This document shows, one piece after another, positions 27,773-37,387 of a stretch of DNA of 64,000 bases. A program made the position numbers and the translations under genes. The stretch is from Herpetomonas samuelpessoai (lineage: Eukaryota; Euglenozoa; Kinetoplastea; Trypanosomatida; Trypanosomatidae), in contig JASAOC010002122.1 in NCBI GenBank assembly GCA_030849835.1, positions 186,001 through 250,000 on the forward strand, in the 5' to 3' direction. The number at the start of each line of letters is the position of its first letter. Positions within the stretch are counted from its first letter, which is position 1. The notes below the pieces were generated by a model. It was not told the origin of the DNA and ran no database searches. It worked only from the letters and a program-made list of their open reading frames with translations.

Positions 27773-28537
27773 TTTTTGCGTGTTGTTTGATTTCGGATGC
27801 GGGCAAAGGTGGTCACAATTACGGAAATTGTACGAGTTTTTTTTTTTTCAGGGTGCGACTGAATAAGAGAAAAAATACAAGGAGACCCAAGTGCTTAATT
27901 GGAATCTAGAGATACTTTTTCAGGTTTTTTTTTCGTCAGTCTAGAATTAGCGATGGCTCCGCTTACAAAAGGGCGAGTCGTAGTTGCTTGCGTAATTGTG
28001 TGAAAATGAGGTAGGATGTGAATCACAGAATATTTAATACGTGAGGGAGGCAGATGTGTGAATTTTTGCGTTTGGCAAGCAACCAGCAGATGGCGTAGTT
28101 TCTGCATCTTTCGCGTCACATCAAGCCCGTTGTGGAAGGTGAAGGGACAAAGGGAGAAAAATAAACCCTGCACGGTTCCGGCTGGTGCAAAACGGGAATA
28201 CGTACCCGTTTGCTCCCCGTTATCGGACGCCTCGCTGGTTCCATCCTTGAGTGGCACGTGCTGGTTTACATTTCTGTATCCTGCAGGCAAAATTTCAACC
28301 CTGACGTTTTAAAAATTTCTTTATTTTAATTTTTCGCTTTTTATTCGTAAGATGTTTGGGTCTGCCCGCCACAAGCGGTTCGGGATGGTAGCGCGGATAG
28401 GAGGGCCCACCCGCAGGAAGACCGGGAGAGGTGAGCGTGAAATTTAGAGATTCCGACGTCATGTCTTCGCACAGCAAGGGTTCCGCAGATGCCCCTCACA
28501 ATGACAAGATTCACCCCTCAGAATGTCTTAGGTGGCC

Positions 28538-28802
28538 CCTCTCCCCGTCCCCCCCCCCTCCCCCTTACCGGTCTACAAGTTACCAGCGCATGTAAGGCAT
28601 TTGGCAGCCAGGAGGCTCTGCGCGAGGGCACTTTTCGACAGCAGGACTGCAGAGAAAGCAAACATGCTTCGGGGTATGGCATGGGGTAGGGGGTCGGATG
28701 CCAGAGGTCGTGAAAATGAAACGTGGGGCGTGAACTTCTCGTCACCACACTGTGCCGCCCTCACCATTTTCGGGGAAGGGGAGAAGTGGGGGGGGGGGGG
28801 GA
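28538..28802. repeat. Opposed C-run and G-run pair in the strand-switch region
   Basis: The C-rich segment (28538-28565) and the G-rich segment (28771-28802) are imperfect reverse complements about 200 nt apart. Each run is G on the non-template strand of the unit it faces: minus for the left unit, plus for the right unit. They could pair in a stem or each fold as a G-quadruplex-like structure in single-stranded DNA. This is inference from base composition. Confidence 0.55.
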
Positions 28803-29266
28803 CAGGTGCGCTGCGAAAATTGGAAGGAGGTCCGTGTCAGCAGCGCTCTGCGAGGCCAGCGTAGTACCGAGGGCGTGCCAACGGAAAACACGGAGGGGGA
28901 CGTCGAAACACCCGAAACTGTCTGAAAGCAAGGGAGCGCTTGATAGAGTGTCTCCGTGATCGCATGCGACGCTGTCAGGGCAAACCGGGGCATTGTGGTC
29001 GCGCCCCCACCCCTCTCCTCCCCCTCGCTGCCCCAATTCCCCATCGGCGTTCCACGTGTTATGTAGCAACCCGCAGCGTCATTTGAAGTTGATTGTCGAT
29101 TCGCAGCATAAATTGAGCGAAACACACGAAAACGAAAGTGGGCACCCTGATTGACCTCGAACTTGCCCTGGCGCGGTCAAAATGGATCCTGGTTGTTATG
29201 ACGAACATGCACCCAACCGACATCGTCGGCTGCGGACAGATAAGTGCAGAGAAGTAACCTGGCGGC

Positions 29267-29327
29267 CTTTTTCACTTTCTTCTTACCACTCCCTTGCCTC
29301 GTATCCTCTCATGCTCACTTTCCCTAG
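29267..29327 (+). promoter_or_regulatory. Trans-splice acceptor (distal) for the helical-repeat gene
   Basis: Pyrimidine-rich tract at 29267-29325 ending in CTAG, with AG at 29326-29327. It is followed immediately by an ATG (29328) that opens a 12-codon upstream ORF. A second tract and AG (29366-29386) lie downstream and would exclude that ORF. Confidence 0.55.
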
Positions 29328-29366
29328 ATGGTCCTAAACGGAAACGTGCGCCTAACAGAGCGGTGA
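29328..29366 (+). other. Upstream ORF of 12 codons between two candidate splice acceptors
   Basis: ATG at 29328-29330 directly after the distal acceptor, 12 sense codons (MVLNGNVRLTER), stop TGA at 29364-29366. Whether it is in the mRNA depends on which acceptor is used. Where I traced leaders in this window, they lack upstream ATGs. Confidence 0.45.
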
Positions 29367-29427
29367 GTTTTCTGCTTTTGTCGTAGTTACGGAGCGAACA
29401 TTTAGGATCGCGGTCACGGTTCACCAC

Positions 29428-30819
29428 ATGTCGAAAGTCATAGCTGATCATACAATTATTAAGGTTGCAACACCCGCTCGCGCGTCATGGCAGAACGCCG
29501 TTGGGCTGTTTCAACGGTCTGTAGTTGAGGCTGGTTCTCCGTTGGAGCTGGAGCACTCACAGCGGCTCGGCTTGCTGTACGCGAAAAATGTAGGTACATC
29601 GTCAGACGTGCAAAAATGGGCGTCCCTACTCAATGCAGAAGACATTCCAACTTGCTCAATGATGCTGAAAGCGTTGGTCTACCATGGAGAGTGGCGCACC
29701 GCTATGCAGTTGTTTGAATGGAGTAGTGATACCCGTGCTTTTCCGCAGTTGGCCGAACATTTAGCACAATTCTTGCTCACACAAAATTTTGAGCAAGAAG
29801 CCTTTTCTGTTGTTGCGAGGCTACTGGAGTGTGGGAGCAAGCCTAGAGTAGAATCAGCGTCGCAGAGTCATGAAGCGTCGTCGGTTTCCGCCGCGGGTGC
29901 GCAATTGCCCAGCGAAATGAGCACACGCGCGACAGAAATGGAACTCCCAGAGAACGTAATGAACGACATCATCGGTCTATCGCAGAACCCCGCGTATTTG
30001 CCACCCGAAGAAGTCGCTACGTATTGTGGATTAGGGTCTGTCGTTCTTCGGATGTTCCCGAAAAACAGTCAGTGGGCAGAGGCGGTTTCTACGCTTCGTA
30101 ATCTTCGTAAAATGTCCTCGGGTGAGACACAGGTGCGACTGATGGAGTATGAACAGGCACGACAAGTTTATGGAGGACGGCAATACGAACGTGCTAAAAG
30201 CGAAATATCATCGTATCTGATGGCTGAAAATTCAGCAAACTTACAAAGAATTCTGCTGCACGCACTGTTGGAGCTCGGAGACGTGGACGGTGCACTAGCT
30301 ACGGTGGAGAAGTTATCCCATGGAGGACAGAGAGGCGTTCCAACCTCAAAGTTAGAGCACTTTGTGCGCATGTTCATCAGTCACTACGACACAAATTCTT
30401 CCCTCCCATCGCATATCGAGCGACGCTTTGTGCGTGTCGTCGTGCAGAATTACTCTTCTCTCTACAGTGCTGGGGTGCGAGTTAAGCTCGCTGTTTTCCT
30501 CTCGCAGCACAATGTTGACGCCACGCTCTTCTGTTCCACCGCCCTGGATCAAAGTACCACAGGTACTGCCACTGAGGTTTCGCAAGATGAAGCAGTGGTG
30601 AGCGCGATGAACCTGACACAACCTAACGATCATGGAAGCATTTCTGCCCTGGATCGTCGTGCGTCTGCTCTTCTCCAACAGGGCAACTGGCGTGAGGCGT
30701 TGGCTGTACTGGAAAAAATAAATAACGCAGAACCACAGAACGATCGTGAACGCGTTATTCTGGAGACAATCCGGGACAGTCACGGAGACTGGGAAAAGAC
30801 TTTGCTGTTCTTCAGTTGA
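29428..30819 (+). CDS. Helical-repeat (TPR/PPR-like) protein, first gene of the rightward array (463 aa)
   Basis: The protein is almost entirely alpha-helical, with repeated helix-turn-helix pairs of TPR/PPR spacing. Examples are SMMLKALVYHGEWRTAMQLF (about 74-93), LLHALLELGDVDGALATVEKL (about 275-295) and ASALLQQGNWREALAVLEKI (about 413-432), each with the GxWxxAL-like turn. Trypanosomatids have many mitochondrial proteins of this kind, but no clear presequence is visible, so location is open. Third-position GC is visibly lower than in distant genes such as ERG4. The start ATG at 29428 is the first ATG after the proximal acceptor at 29385-29386. With the distal acceptor it follows a 12-codon upstream ORF. 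I do not assign a specific function. Confidence 0.75.
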   Translation: MSKVIADHTIIKVATPARASWQNAVGLFQRSVVEAGSPLELEHSQRLGLLYAKNVGTSSDVQKWASLLNAEDIPTCSMMLKALVYHGEWRTAMQLFEWSSDTRAFPQLAEHLAQFLLTQNFEQEAFSVVARLLECGSKPRVESASQSHEASSVSAAGAQLPSEMSTRATEMELPENVMNDIIGLSQNPAYLPPEEVATYCGLGSVVLRMFPKNSQWAEAVSTLRNLRKMSSGETQVRLMEYEQARQVYGGRQYERAKSEISSYLMAENSANLQRILLHALLELGDVDGALATVEKLSHGGQRGVPTSKLEHFVRMFISHYDTNSSLPSHIERRFVRVVVQNYSSLYSAGVRVKLAVFLSQHNVDATLFCSTALDQSTTGTATEVSQDEAVVSAMNLTQPNDHGSISALDRRASALLQQGNWREALAVLEKINNAEPQNDRERVILETIRDSHGDWEKTLLFFS

Positions 30820-31491
30820 CATATTTATATTTTTCTGCTCTCTGCTACTCAACTCTCGGAGTTCACAACAAACTTGTGCTAAATGATCGCCAGAGGGGCT
30901 GCTTCTGCTGATAAAAAGGGTGAATCCGCCAACGCAGGGTTCTGGCGGAGTCTCTCTTTTTTCGCTTTTCGCACGTGTGTGTCACTCAAACAACGAAAAC
31001 AAAAAAAATAATAATAATACAAGGAAGCAAACTTCCAACTCAACAGAAAGATGGGTGCCACAGCGTTCCGCGACAACTCATGACATACGAGTTGTGAAAG
31101 AAAACATGGAAATACGTGCCTTTTCGGGATAGCCACGGCCGTAGAAAAGAAGAATATGTGATAAATAACAACTGGGAATAGCTTGTTGTAACGTGCGGTG
31201 CCGTTGATATTTTTCAAAAAATAATAATCACGGATGTCACGAGGTTTGTCGGACTCACCTCGCGTGAGAAAGAACGAAAGGAAAAAAAACGTTCAATACG
31301 ATGACCTCCCCAAGATCAATAAAATCATTGCCCTCGTTCGTTTTTTTTTTCTTTGTACCAAAGTTCCTGCTTAAGTAGTTTCAGAAGAATTTGCACCCAG
31401 AAAGGCTAAAAACGCTCTTCACTGCATCACGGTTCTTTCTAGCCAGAATAACTTTCACGCACCTCTTTTTTCTTTCACACTCTCAGCCAAA
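30820..31491. other. Intergenic region, AT-rich, with trans-splice signal for the 126-aa gene
   Basis: The 3' flank of the helical-repeat gene with A/T-rich simple sequence (AATAATAAT at about 31007-31017, a T run at 31341-31350). A pyrimidine tract at 31462-31484 ends in CAG (AG 31485-31486) only 5 nt before the next ATG. A second AG at 31441-31442 behind another tract would give a longer leader. No gene seen. Confidence 0.5.
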
Positions 31492-31872
31492 ATGTCTAAG
31501 AATCTCGTAATTAACATGTCTTACAACCCCCCGACGATCGACATCGTTGGTCCTATCAAGGAAAGCACCATCGATCGTCTGAACGAAGTCGTCCCTACGT
31601 CAACTACCTCCACTCGCAGCATCCGTAACCAACCCCCCAAGTTCGAGTACCTCTCGAACCCTGACCACTGGCACATCAAACTTGATGGCCAGTTCTGCGA
31701 CGTGGACGGAATTTCTCGCATGATTGTCCTTCTTCTTGACGCGCTTGAGGAGGAGGGTGATTGGACCCTGGTCTCCAGCCAGGCTTCCAGCCAGCGCAAC
31801 TCTTCTGCTATTCAGCAGGAATTTGTGGAGAACTACAAGCTCTTCTTCATCAAATATGCCGGTGACGAATAG
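31492..31872 (+). CDS. Small hypothetical protein (126 aa)
   Basis: I do not recognise the family. The frame starts at the first ATG after the acceptor (31485-31486). The N-terminal 50 residues are polar. The second half looks like a compact alpha/beta domain (FEYLSNPDHWHIKLDG, then a hydrophobic ISRMIVLLLDALEEEG helix, then a C-terminal VENYKLFFIKYA). There is no signal peptide or transmembrane helix. Codon use is mixed but C-ending in the conserved-looking part. A real gene is supported by the clean splice signal, uninterrupted frame and amino-acid composition. Confidence 0.7.
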   Translation: MSKNLVINMSYNPPTIDIVGPIKESTIDRLNEVVPTSTTSTRSIRNQPPKFEYLSNPDHWHIKLDGQFCDVDGISRMIVLLLDALEEEGDWTLVSSQASSQRNSSAIQQEFVENYKLFFIKYAGDE

Positions 31873-32860
31873 GTGATTTGATGGGAAGGTTGAGAAAGAA
31901 GAACGCATCACTGTGAGCTGACTAACATCAGCGAAACAAAGGTGGTCTTTTTTCCTTTCGTAGCTTTTTCACCGTTCTTTTCCCCGTGGAATTGCTGTCC
32001 GTGGTTTCCCCCACCCACTGTCAGGTATTGGAAACCAGTGGTGGAATAAAAGCTTGCCGGACAGGCCAAGAGTAATGGTGTCACTCTTTTTTCTTCTTCT
32101 TTGTTCTTAATTTTCACCCTCTCCCTCTCATCGATGTATCGCAGCTTTTCGCTTTCCCCGTATTCTCGCTATCTATTTTGTTTGTTCATTTCACGATGTC
32201 ATTTTTTCCCCTTGAAAACCACTCCAATCACTCTCAATTCTGTCCGTAGCCATCTGACTCCGCGTCAAAGGACGAGAGAACTTATGTCTCATCGGTTTAC
32301 TTTACTCTTTCTACCCGTACTACGATTATCACCCCCCAAAAGCAGACAACCCCAGCCTTGTTTGGGCAAGGTATGAAGGAAGCGGTAGTATGTGAAAAGC
32401 ATACAAACTGAAAGAGGGCAGACGTTAGCCCCACCACAGGTATTTCTCTATGAGATGATGGGACGCTCTCACAAGTTGTCGAAGAGGGGTGTGGGTAGCT
32501 ACGCACACTACTGACATGGAACGTTGGGAGACTTGGTCTGTTCGGATTTGCATTCCACATTTCTGCAGTCTCGCGGTGTGAGCTCTACGATTGTGTACCG
32601 ATGACTCAGACATTCGCTTGGCGTTGCGGATGAAGGCACGGATGCACCGGTACGCACAACGGGTTACACACCCTGGGTAAGCGCGCTTTTATGAAACCAA
32701 GAAGGATGATCTCCTTTCCTTTCCCCTTGCCCTGTCATTCGTAGTTATTACGCATTTTTCGTGCATTTCTGGAGGTACTGTCACCCGCAGTTGCCGTACG
32801 TAACGTGTACCACCGCATTCTAGATACAACTTCAGTGTAGGACCACCATTGCTTTCTACA
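31873..32860. other. Intergenic region with trans-splice signal for IFT57
   Basis: A strong plus-strand pyrimidine tract at 32709-32740 ends in GTAG (AG 32743-32744). The leader of about 117 nt has no ATG before 32861. Another pyrimidine-rich stretch lies at about 32085-32130. The rest is 3' flank of the 126-aa gene. No supported gene. Confidence 0.55.
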
Positions 32861-34111
32861 ATGTCGGACGACGAGAAAGGCCAAAGCAACGACGCGTCGC
32901 AGCAGGCTGCGGTCGTGGATGACTCCACCATGGAGGATATCATCGACAAACTGAAACTCTTGGACTATGAAACGGATTTTTGTAAGCTGGTTACGCCTCC
33001 CTTCAAGCCACTGAGCAAATACTATTTCGTTGGACCCTCGACCCTCGACAACCCCAACACGCAATTTTACTATTTCACGTCCTTGTGTTCCTGGCTCATG
33101 AACTTGTGTGGTCACTCGTTTGACACGCCTGGGCAATTCGACGACCCGAATGCAACAGCCACCACCATCTTGGCGGAGCTGCGGTCCATGGGCATCTCAG
33201 GGCAGAACCTGGCACCTAACCGCATCAAACAGGGAAGCGGAGAGGCTGTCATGACGATCCTCACCGCCTTGCTCAACAAGACTCTTGCAAAAAAGCACTT
33301 TGCCTTTGAGCCCATGGATTACTCGCGCATGCCCAAGTACGATGAAACGGCAGACGTTGCTGATGGCGATGCAGACTTGGAAGACGCCACCGAGGTGGAG
33401 GACAACATCGTGCAAGACAGTGATGAGGATGATGAGCTCTTCTTCCGCCCTGGTGGTAGCGCAGAGAAGGATGGCAAAGAGGATACTGCTGCACCTGTTG
33501 CTTCAAGTATTAATGCGGAGGAATGGAATATGGAGGTGGAGCGGGTTGCACCACTACTGCAGGTCCGTGGGGACCTCACAGATGACTGGCGCTCACGCAT
33601 TGAAAGCGCCTCAGTGTTGCTCAAGGCTGTTGAAAAAATGTACCCTGAGGTGAAGCAGATGCTGGAGCGCCTTGGTGAGGACATGGAGAAGTCGCGTGAG
33701 CGTATCCAGAAGCGTGAGCAGACCTTGGCAACCCAGTTCACGGAGCAAGTGGAGGATTATAGGGTCAAGCTGCGCGAAATGAACACTTCGCGTGACTCTG
33801 CAAATGCCGCCAGCCAGAGCGTCCAGCAACTCACGCAGGAACTGAATCAAGTGAGCGAGATCCTCGACCAGACGAAGCGCGACATCGAGGACCGCGAAGC
33901 GAGGATTTCTGACACAACACCCTTGATGCAGGTGAAGGAGGCTGTCACAAAGGTGCAGTCGGAAATCAAACAGATGGAGCTCCGCATCGGTGTTCTCCAG
34001 AACGGTGTGCTGCATTACGTGATGAAGCAAACCAAGGCGAAGCGTGAAGGACATTCCCCCGAAGGCGAGGATGACATGATGGCTTCGACGACAGACCTCT
34101 ATGACGACTAA
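32861..34111 (+). CDS. IFT57: Intraflagellar transport protein 57 (416 aa)
   Basis: IFT57 is a subunit of the IFT-B peripheral complex, pairing with IFT38 and IFT20, and is required to build the flagellum. Residues about 20-150 form the calponin-homology-like N-terminal domain with family blocks MEDIIDKLKLLDYE, QFYYFTSLCSWLMNLCG and the conserved DDPNATATTILAELRSMG. An acidic low-complexity linker (about 165-205) follows, then a short conserved WNMEVERVAPLL segment and a C-terminal coiled coil of about 170 residues. The open frame extends to 32849, but that codon is TTG. The first ATG is 32861, after acceptor 32743-32744. It lies two genes from DRC8. Confidence 0.95.
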   Translation: MSDDEKGQSNDASQQAAVVDDSTMEDIIDKLKLLDYETDFCKLVTPPFKPLSKYYFVGPSTLDNPNTQFYYFTSLCSWLMNLCGHSFDTPGQFDDPNATATTILAELRSMGISGQNLAPNRIKQGSGEAVMTILTALLNKTLAKKHFAFEPMDYSRMPKYDETADVADGDADLEDATEVEDNIVQDSDEDDELFFRPGGSAEKDGKEDTAAPVASSINAEEWNMEVERVAPLLQVRGDLTDDWRSRIESASVLLKAVEKMYPEVKQMLERLGEDMEKSRERIQKREQTLATQFTEQVEDYRVKLREMNTSRDSANAASQSVQQLTQELNQVSEILDQTKRDIEDREARISDTTPLMQVKEAVTKVQSEIKQMELRIGVLQNGVLHYVMKQTKAKREGHSPEGEDDMMASTTDLYDD

Positions 34112-35178
34112 TGAGGACGTCCTGCGCCAGTAGCCGGAGAGGTGAGACTTGCCGTTGTTCTTGTTTTCTTCCACCGTTTCGACCATCACGAACGCCTCAG
34201 CTGTGAGCTGTTGCCTCGGACACTGTATCTGGACATATATTCTTTCCTCATCTTTGCGTTTTTTTTTTTTTTTTGCCTTCCCGCATCCCTCCCTCCCTCC
34301 TCAGTACACTAGAATCATGTCCACACGATGTATTATTCGGTCTCCATCTTGCTCTCTCTATTTCTTGCGCCATGGGCACCCACAATGCAACAACGGATGC
34401 AGAAGCAACAGCTTTGAGACAAGGTGGGACCCCTCTTCCGTGAAATGCGCCACATTATCTCACACTGCGGCAAAGGACCTATCCTCTGTTCAGACTCTTC
34501 AGGTTTGCTGTGTAAAACGTTTGTGACTCTTCAGGTGTTGTGCTCACTGACAACAAGAAAGCAGCAGCAACAACAGCCACCAGAACAAGGACCCTCTCGC
34601 CCTTTGACCATGCCTTCTTCGCACACGCCGATTTGTCAATTTTCTTTTTTGCTCGACGCTTTTTGTCCAGGTGTACGATATAGATGTGAAACCAATGCCG
34701 ACCTCACCACGTGGTCAACCCGAAATTCCCGCCTCTTGTGAGGACAAGTAAATTTCAACAACCAAACCAACGGGAACGCGTCCTCTTCAGGGATACCCAG
34801 TCTCTGAGGAATCTACAGCATTGGCGGTGTGTGTCAATGCGAGGAGCAGCACGAAACAGCGTCATTGGCGAAGGAACCTTCACACGAGTACGGCAAAACA
34901 GATCCTGCTGGGCTTTCCAACCCTCCGTGCGCTTGTGAGCGTTGTCATGTGACGGGAAAAGACTCCCACGTGCTTACTCACGCGGACGTCCAACCACCCA
35001 ACTTCAACGCTGTTTGACAGACAGACGCACTGCTGCACGACTGGTTGAAAGAAAATCTGCCTCCTCTCTCTCTCTCTGTTTTCTCCTTTCTTTTGAGGTC
35101 TGAAGCTTTCGGAGACACCCTCCTACTTCCGTCTGGTCACCTTCACGATTCTCTCACGAGCGAGAGTCTCAAGGTCTC
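34112..35178. other. Intergenic region with trans-splice signal for the 542-aa gene
   Basis: T16 run at 34259-34274. A long CT-rich tract at 35059-35094, containing a CTCTCTCTCT repeat, ends in TTGAG (AG 35096-35097). The leader of about 81 nt is ATG-free up to 35179. Short open frames in between (for example 34711-34938) have no coding character. Confidence 0.55.
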
Positions 35179-36807
35179 ATGAGCGACCCATTACAACAGC
35201 AACAGCTGACGACGTTATGGAAGAAACAGTTGTCCACTGTCGAGCAGCACTTTGTGGCGGAGCTGGCAGAGGTTGAAGAGCGGTACCAACGCGAGATGGC
35301 GGAGCTGAAGCAGGTCATTATGCTGCAAGACAGCCTCTACCGCAGTCGCTTATCTTCATTGGAGGAGCAGGTGGCGAAGCTGTCGCAACGTTCACAAGAG
35401 GGGAATCACGTGCTTTCGAGCACTAGCGCCGCCGCCACCGAACGGCGGAGTGGCTCAACGCTGAAGACGGCTACGCTTGGACAGACCCCCCGCTCCTCTG
35501 TTTCGCGTCGTGCTACGTCACGGGATGAAAGACCAGGGACAGCACCGACACCCTCACGACAACGGACGACATCGGAAGCGGGTCGTGCGGTTGTAGGTGC
35601 GGTGGAAAGCTCCGCCTCCTCGCACGCGCCACCGCCTGCTGTACGCGCCGTCCTGTCGCAGCACCATTCCCGTATTCGTGCCATCTATGACTACTACGCG
35701 GCCTCAAACGTCGGCGAGGCAGTGTTTCATCCATCCCTCGGTATGAATGCGTTCGCAAAACTCGTACGCGATTGCGGACTCTGTGGGAGACCGGGTGAGG
35801 CAAACCAGACCACCACCCCAGACTTGTTGTGGATGGCCGTCGTCCGCGGCCTGCACGCTCATGTGTCCAGTCATGAGGGTGGTGGGGCTCTAGCACTGGC
35901 AAGCACTGGGAGCACAGGCGCATCCCCGAGTGCACCGAGCCGCTCTACCCTCATGGTGGCCGGCAAGTTCCAGGCGACCACACCGCAGGCCAAGGACCGC
36001 CTTGACTTTCTCCGCGTGGAGAAGGTCTCGCAACGGCACTTTGGGGAAGCCTTATACCTGCTGTGGAAGGCTTGGGCAGAGGCCACTGCGCTAGAAGTCG
36101 GGGAGACAGAAGAGCTGACGCGTCCGGCGAAGCCATCGGAGGATGCAGAGGCAAGTGCCTTTGCGCAGTTTTTGACGCAGCGCGTGTTCCCCACAACAGC
36201 TGTCGCGATGGGCAAACGCCGGCGGCGGGAGTCCTTGCTCCTGCTGACCTCCTCATACCGGTCTGCGGCGAGCGCGGCCACTGCACGGAGCGAGGGTGGG
36301 TCGATGTCCGATGTGCCACAGGACACCCGTCGGAGCTCTGCGGTGGCGACACCCTCAGATGCGGTGGGAAGTGGCGGCGGTGTGTGGGATGGGCCCGAGC
36401 CGCCTCGAGATTTGACTTGGGTTGCACAGGAGCAATACGGGTCTTCTGCAGGCGTCAAGGCGGTGGTGAAGGAATTCGCGGCAGACATCAAGCGCTCTTT
36501 CCTCCACTTCGCCCAGCACGGTGGGCGGGCTGCTGGGAGTGGCATGGATGTGGATGACTTCTTCGCCCTGGTCCAGCGATATCACCTGCTGCCACTCATC
36601 AAGAAGACGGATATTAGAGATATTTTCGACGCGTGCGTGCCACTGGTAGCAAAAGGCCGTCGGGACATGGGGATGTCCGCCTTTGTCGAAGCCCTTTTCT
36701 GCTTGGCAGAATGCATTTACAACGTTCCTGCCGTCGCACATCACTACCCAACACCCGAGAGCCGCGTGCAGAAGCTCTTCACCAAAATGTTCGTCTTGGG
36801 CTTGTAG
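35179..36807 (+). CDS. Hypothetical protein with N-terminal coiled coil and C-terminal EF-hand-like helical domain (542 aa)
   Basis: Not recognised as a named family. Residues about 10-75 are a heptad coiled coil (Leu/Glu/Gln). A Ser/Thr/Arg-rich disordered stretch follows to about 155. Two helical segments follow: RIRAIYDYYAASNVGEAVFHP and on through LLWMAVVRGLH (about 168-235), and DIKRSFLHFAQ, then MDVDDFFALVQRYHLLP and MGMSAFVEALFCLAECIY (about 430-520). The last resembles the degenerate EF-hand-like pairs seen in several axonemal proteins, without calcium-ligand loops. It sits between IFT57 and DRC8, which makes a flagellar role plausible, though trypanosomatid gene order is a weak guide. 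The start ATG at 35179 is the first ATG after acceptor 35096-35097. Confidence 0.75.
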   Translation: MSDPLQQQQLTTLWKKQLSTVEQHFVAELAEVEERYQREMAELKQVIMLQDSLYRSRLSSLEEQVAKLSQRSQEGNHVLSSTSAAATERRSGSTLKTATLGQTPRSSVSRRATSRDERPGTAPTPSRQRTTSEAGRAVVGAVESSASSHAPPPAVRAVLSQHHSRIRAIYDYYAASNVGEAVFHPSLGMNAFAKLVRDCGLCGRPGEANQTTTPDLLWMAVVRGLHAHVSSHEGGGALALASTGSTGASPSAPSRSTLMVAGKFQATTPQAKDRLDFLRVEKVSQRHFGEALYLLWKAWAEATALEVGETEELTRPAKPSEDAEASAFAQFLTQRVFPTTAVAMGKRRRRESLLLLTSSYRSAASAATARSEGGSMSDVPQDTRRSSAVATPSDAVGSGGGVWDGPEPPRDLTWVAQEQYGSSAGVKAVVKEFAADIKRSFLHFAQHGGRAAGSGMDVDDFFALVQRYHLLPLIKKTDIRDIFDACVPLVAKGRRDMGMSAFVEALFCLAECIYNVPAVAHHYPTPESRVQKLFTKMFVLGL

Positions 36808-37387
36808 GGCACCACTGCTTCCCGACGGGGTGGTGGTGAAAGAATCCCCTTACCACCTGAGTCGAGTTAGACCAGTTCACCATGTTGAAATAGAGCTCCC
36901 CCTTTTTTTCTTTGTTGGCTTGTGTGTGTGCATGTGGCGACTTCCTGTCCCCAAAGCACTTGCGGCTCAAAAGGCGGGGAAGATCGCTGTGAATACTAAG
37001 AGGTTTACTCTCGCAGCCGCTGTAGCCACTGCGCGCTGACGACCGCAGCAACTTCGATGCTAGACAAACGACTAGAAATCATAGATACGAAGGCCGAAAG
37101 AAGCAAGCCAAAAGAGTTAAGACGCTTTTTCTTCCGAAGTTTCGGTGCTGTACGGTGCTTCTCCACGCAGTGCGTCGATGCCCGAACTCCTCTGTTTGCC
37201 GGAGGTTAGACACAACCATTAAAAAAAAAGCAACAACAAGAGCAACGCACATCAATACATGAATTAAAAAATAAAATAATGACTCCTCTCATTTTCTCTT
37301 GTTTTCTGACACGCAGCTGTAGGTCACCTTCGGAAGCGGTCTACTTGTTTATTTCTGATACGTAGTGAACGTAGGGCAAGCTCCAAC
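36808..37387. other. Intergenic region with trans-splice signal for DRC8
   Basis: Plus-strand pyrimidine tract at 37284-37308 with CAG at 37314-37316 (AG 37315-37316). The leader of about 71 nt is ATG-free up to 37388. A T run lies at about 36903-36909 and an A run at 37220-37229. No gene seen. Confidence 0.6.

Larger units (their letters stand above)
27773..29427. other. Divergent strand-switch region
   Basis: All genes to the left are on the minus strand and all genes to the right on the plus strand, so this is where two polycistronic units diverge. In kinetoplastids such regions are RNA polymerase II start zones. The left flank carries the acceptor for the RGG/RRM gene (tract 27876-27861, AG 27860-27859 on minus). 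The right flank carries two plus-strand acceptors for the next gene. The centre has a C10 run at 28549-28558 inside a C-rich stretch (28538-28565) and a G14 run at 28788-28801 inside a G-rich stretch (28771-28802). Another C-rich stretch lies at 29002-29036. No tRNA, snRNA or protein gene was recognised in it. Confidence 0.75.

Noticed and set aside
32849-32860. Upstream extension of IFT57
   Set aside because: Begins with TTG. The first ATG after the splice acceptor is 32861 and gives a normal N-terminus.
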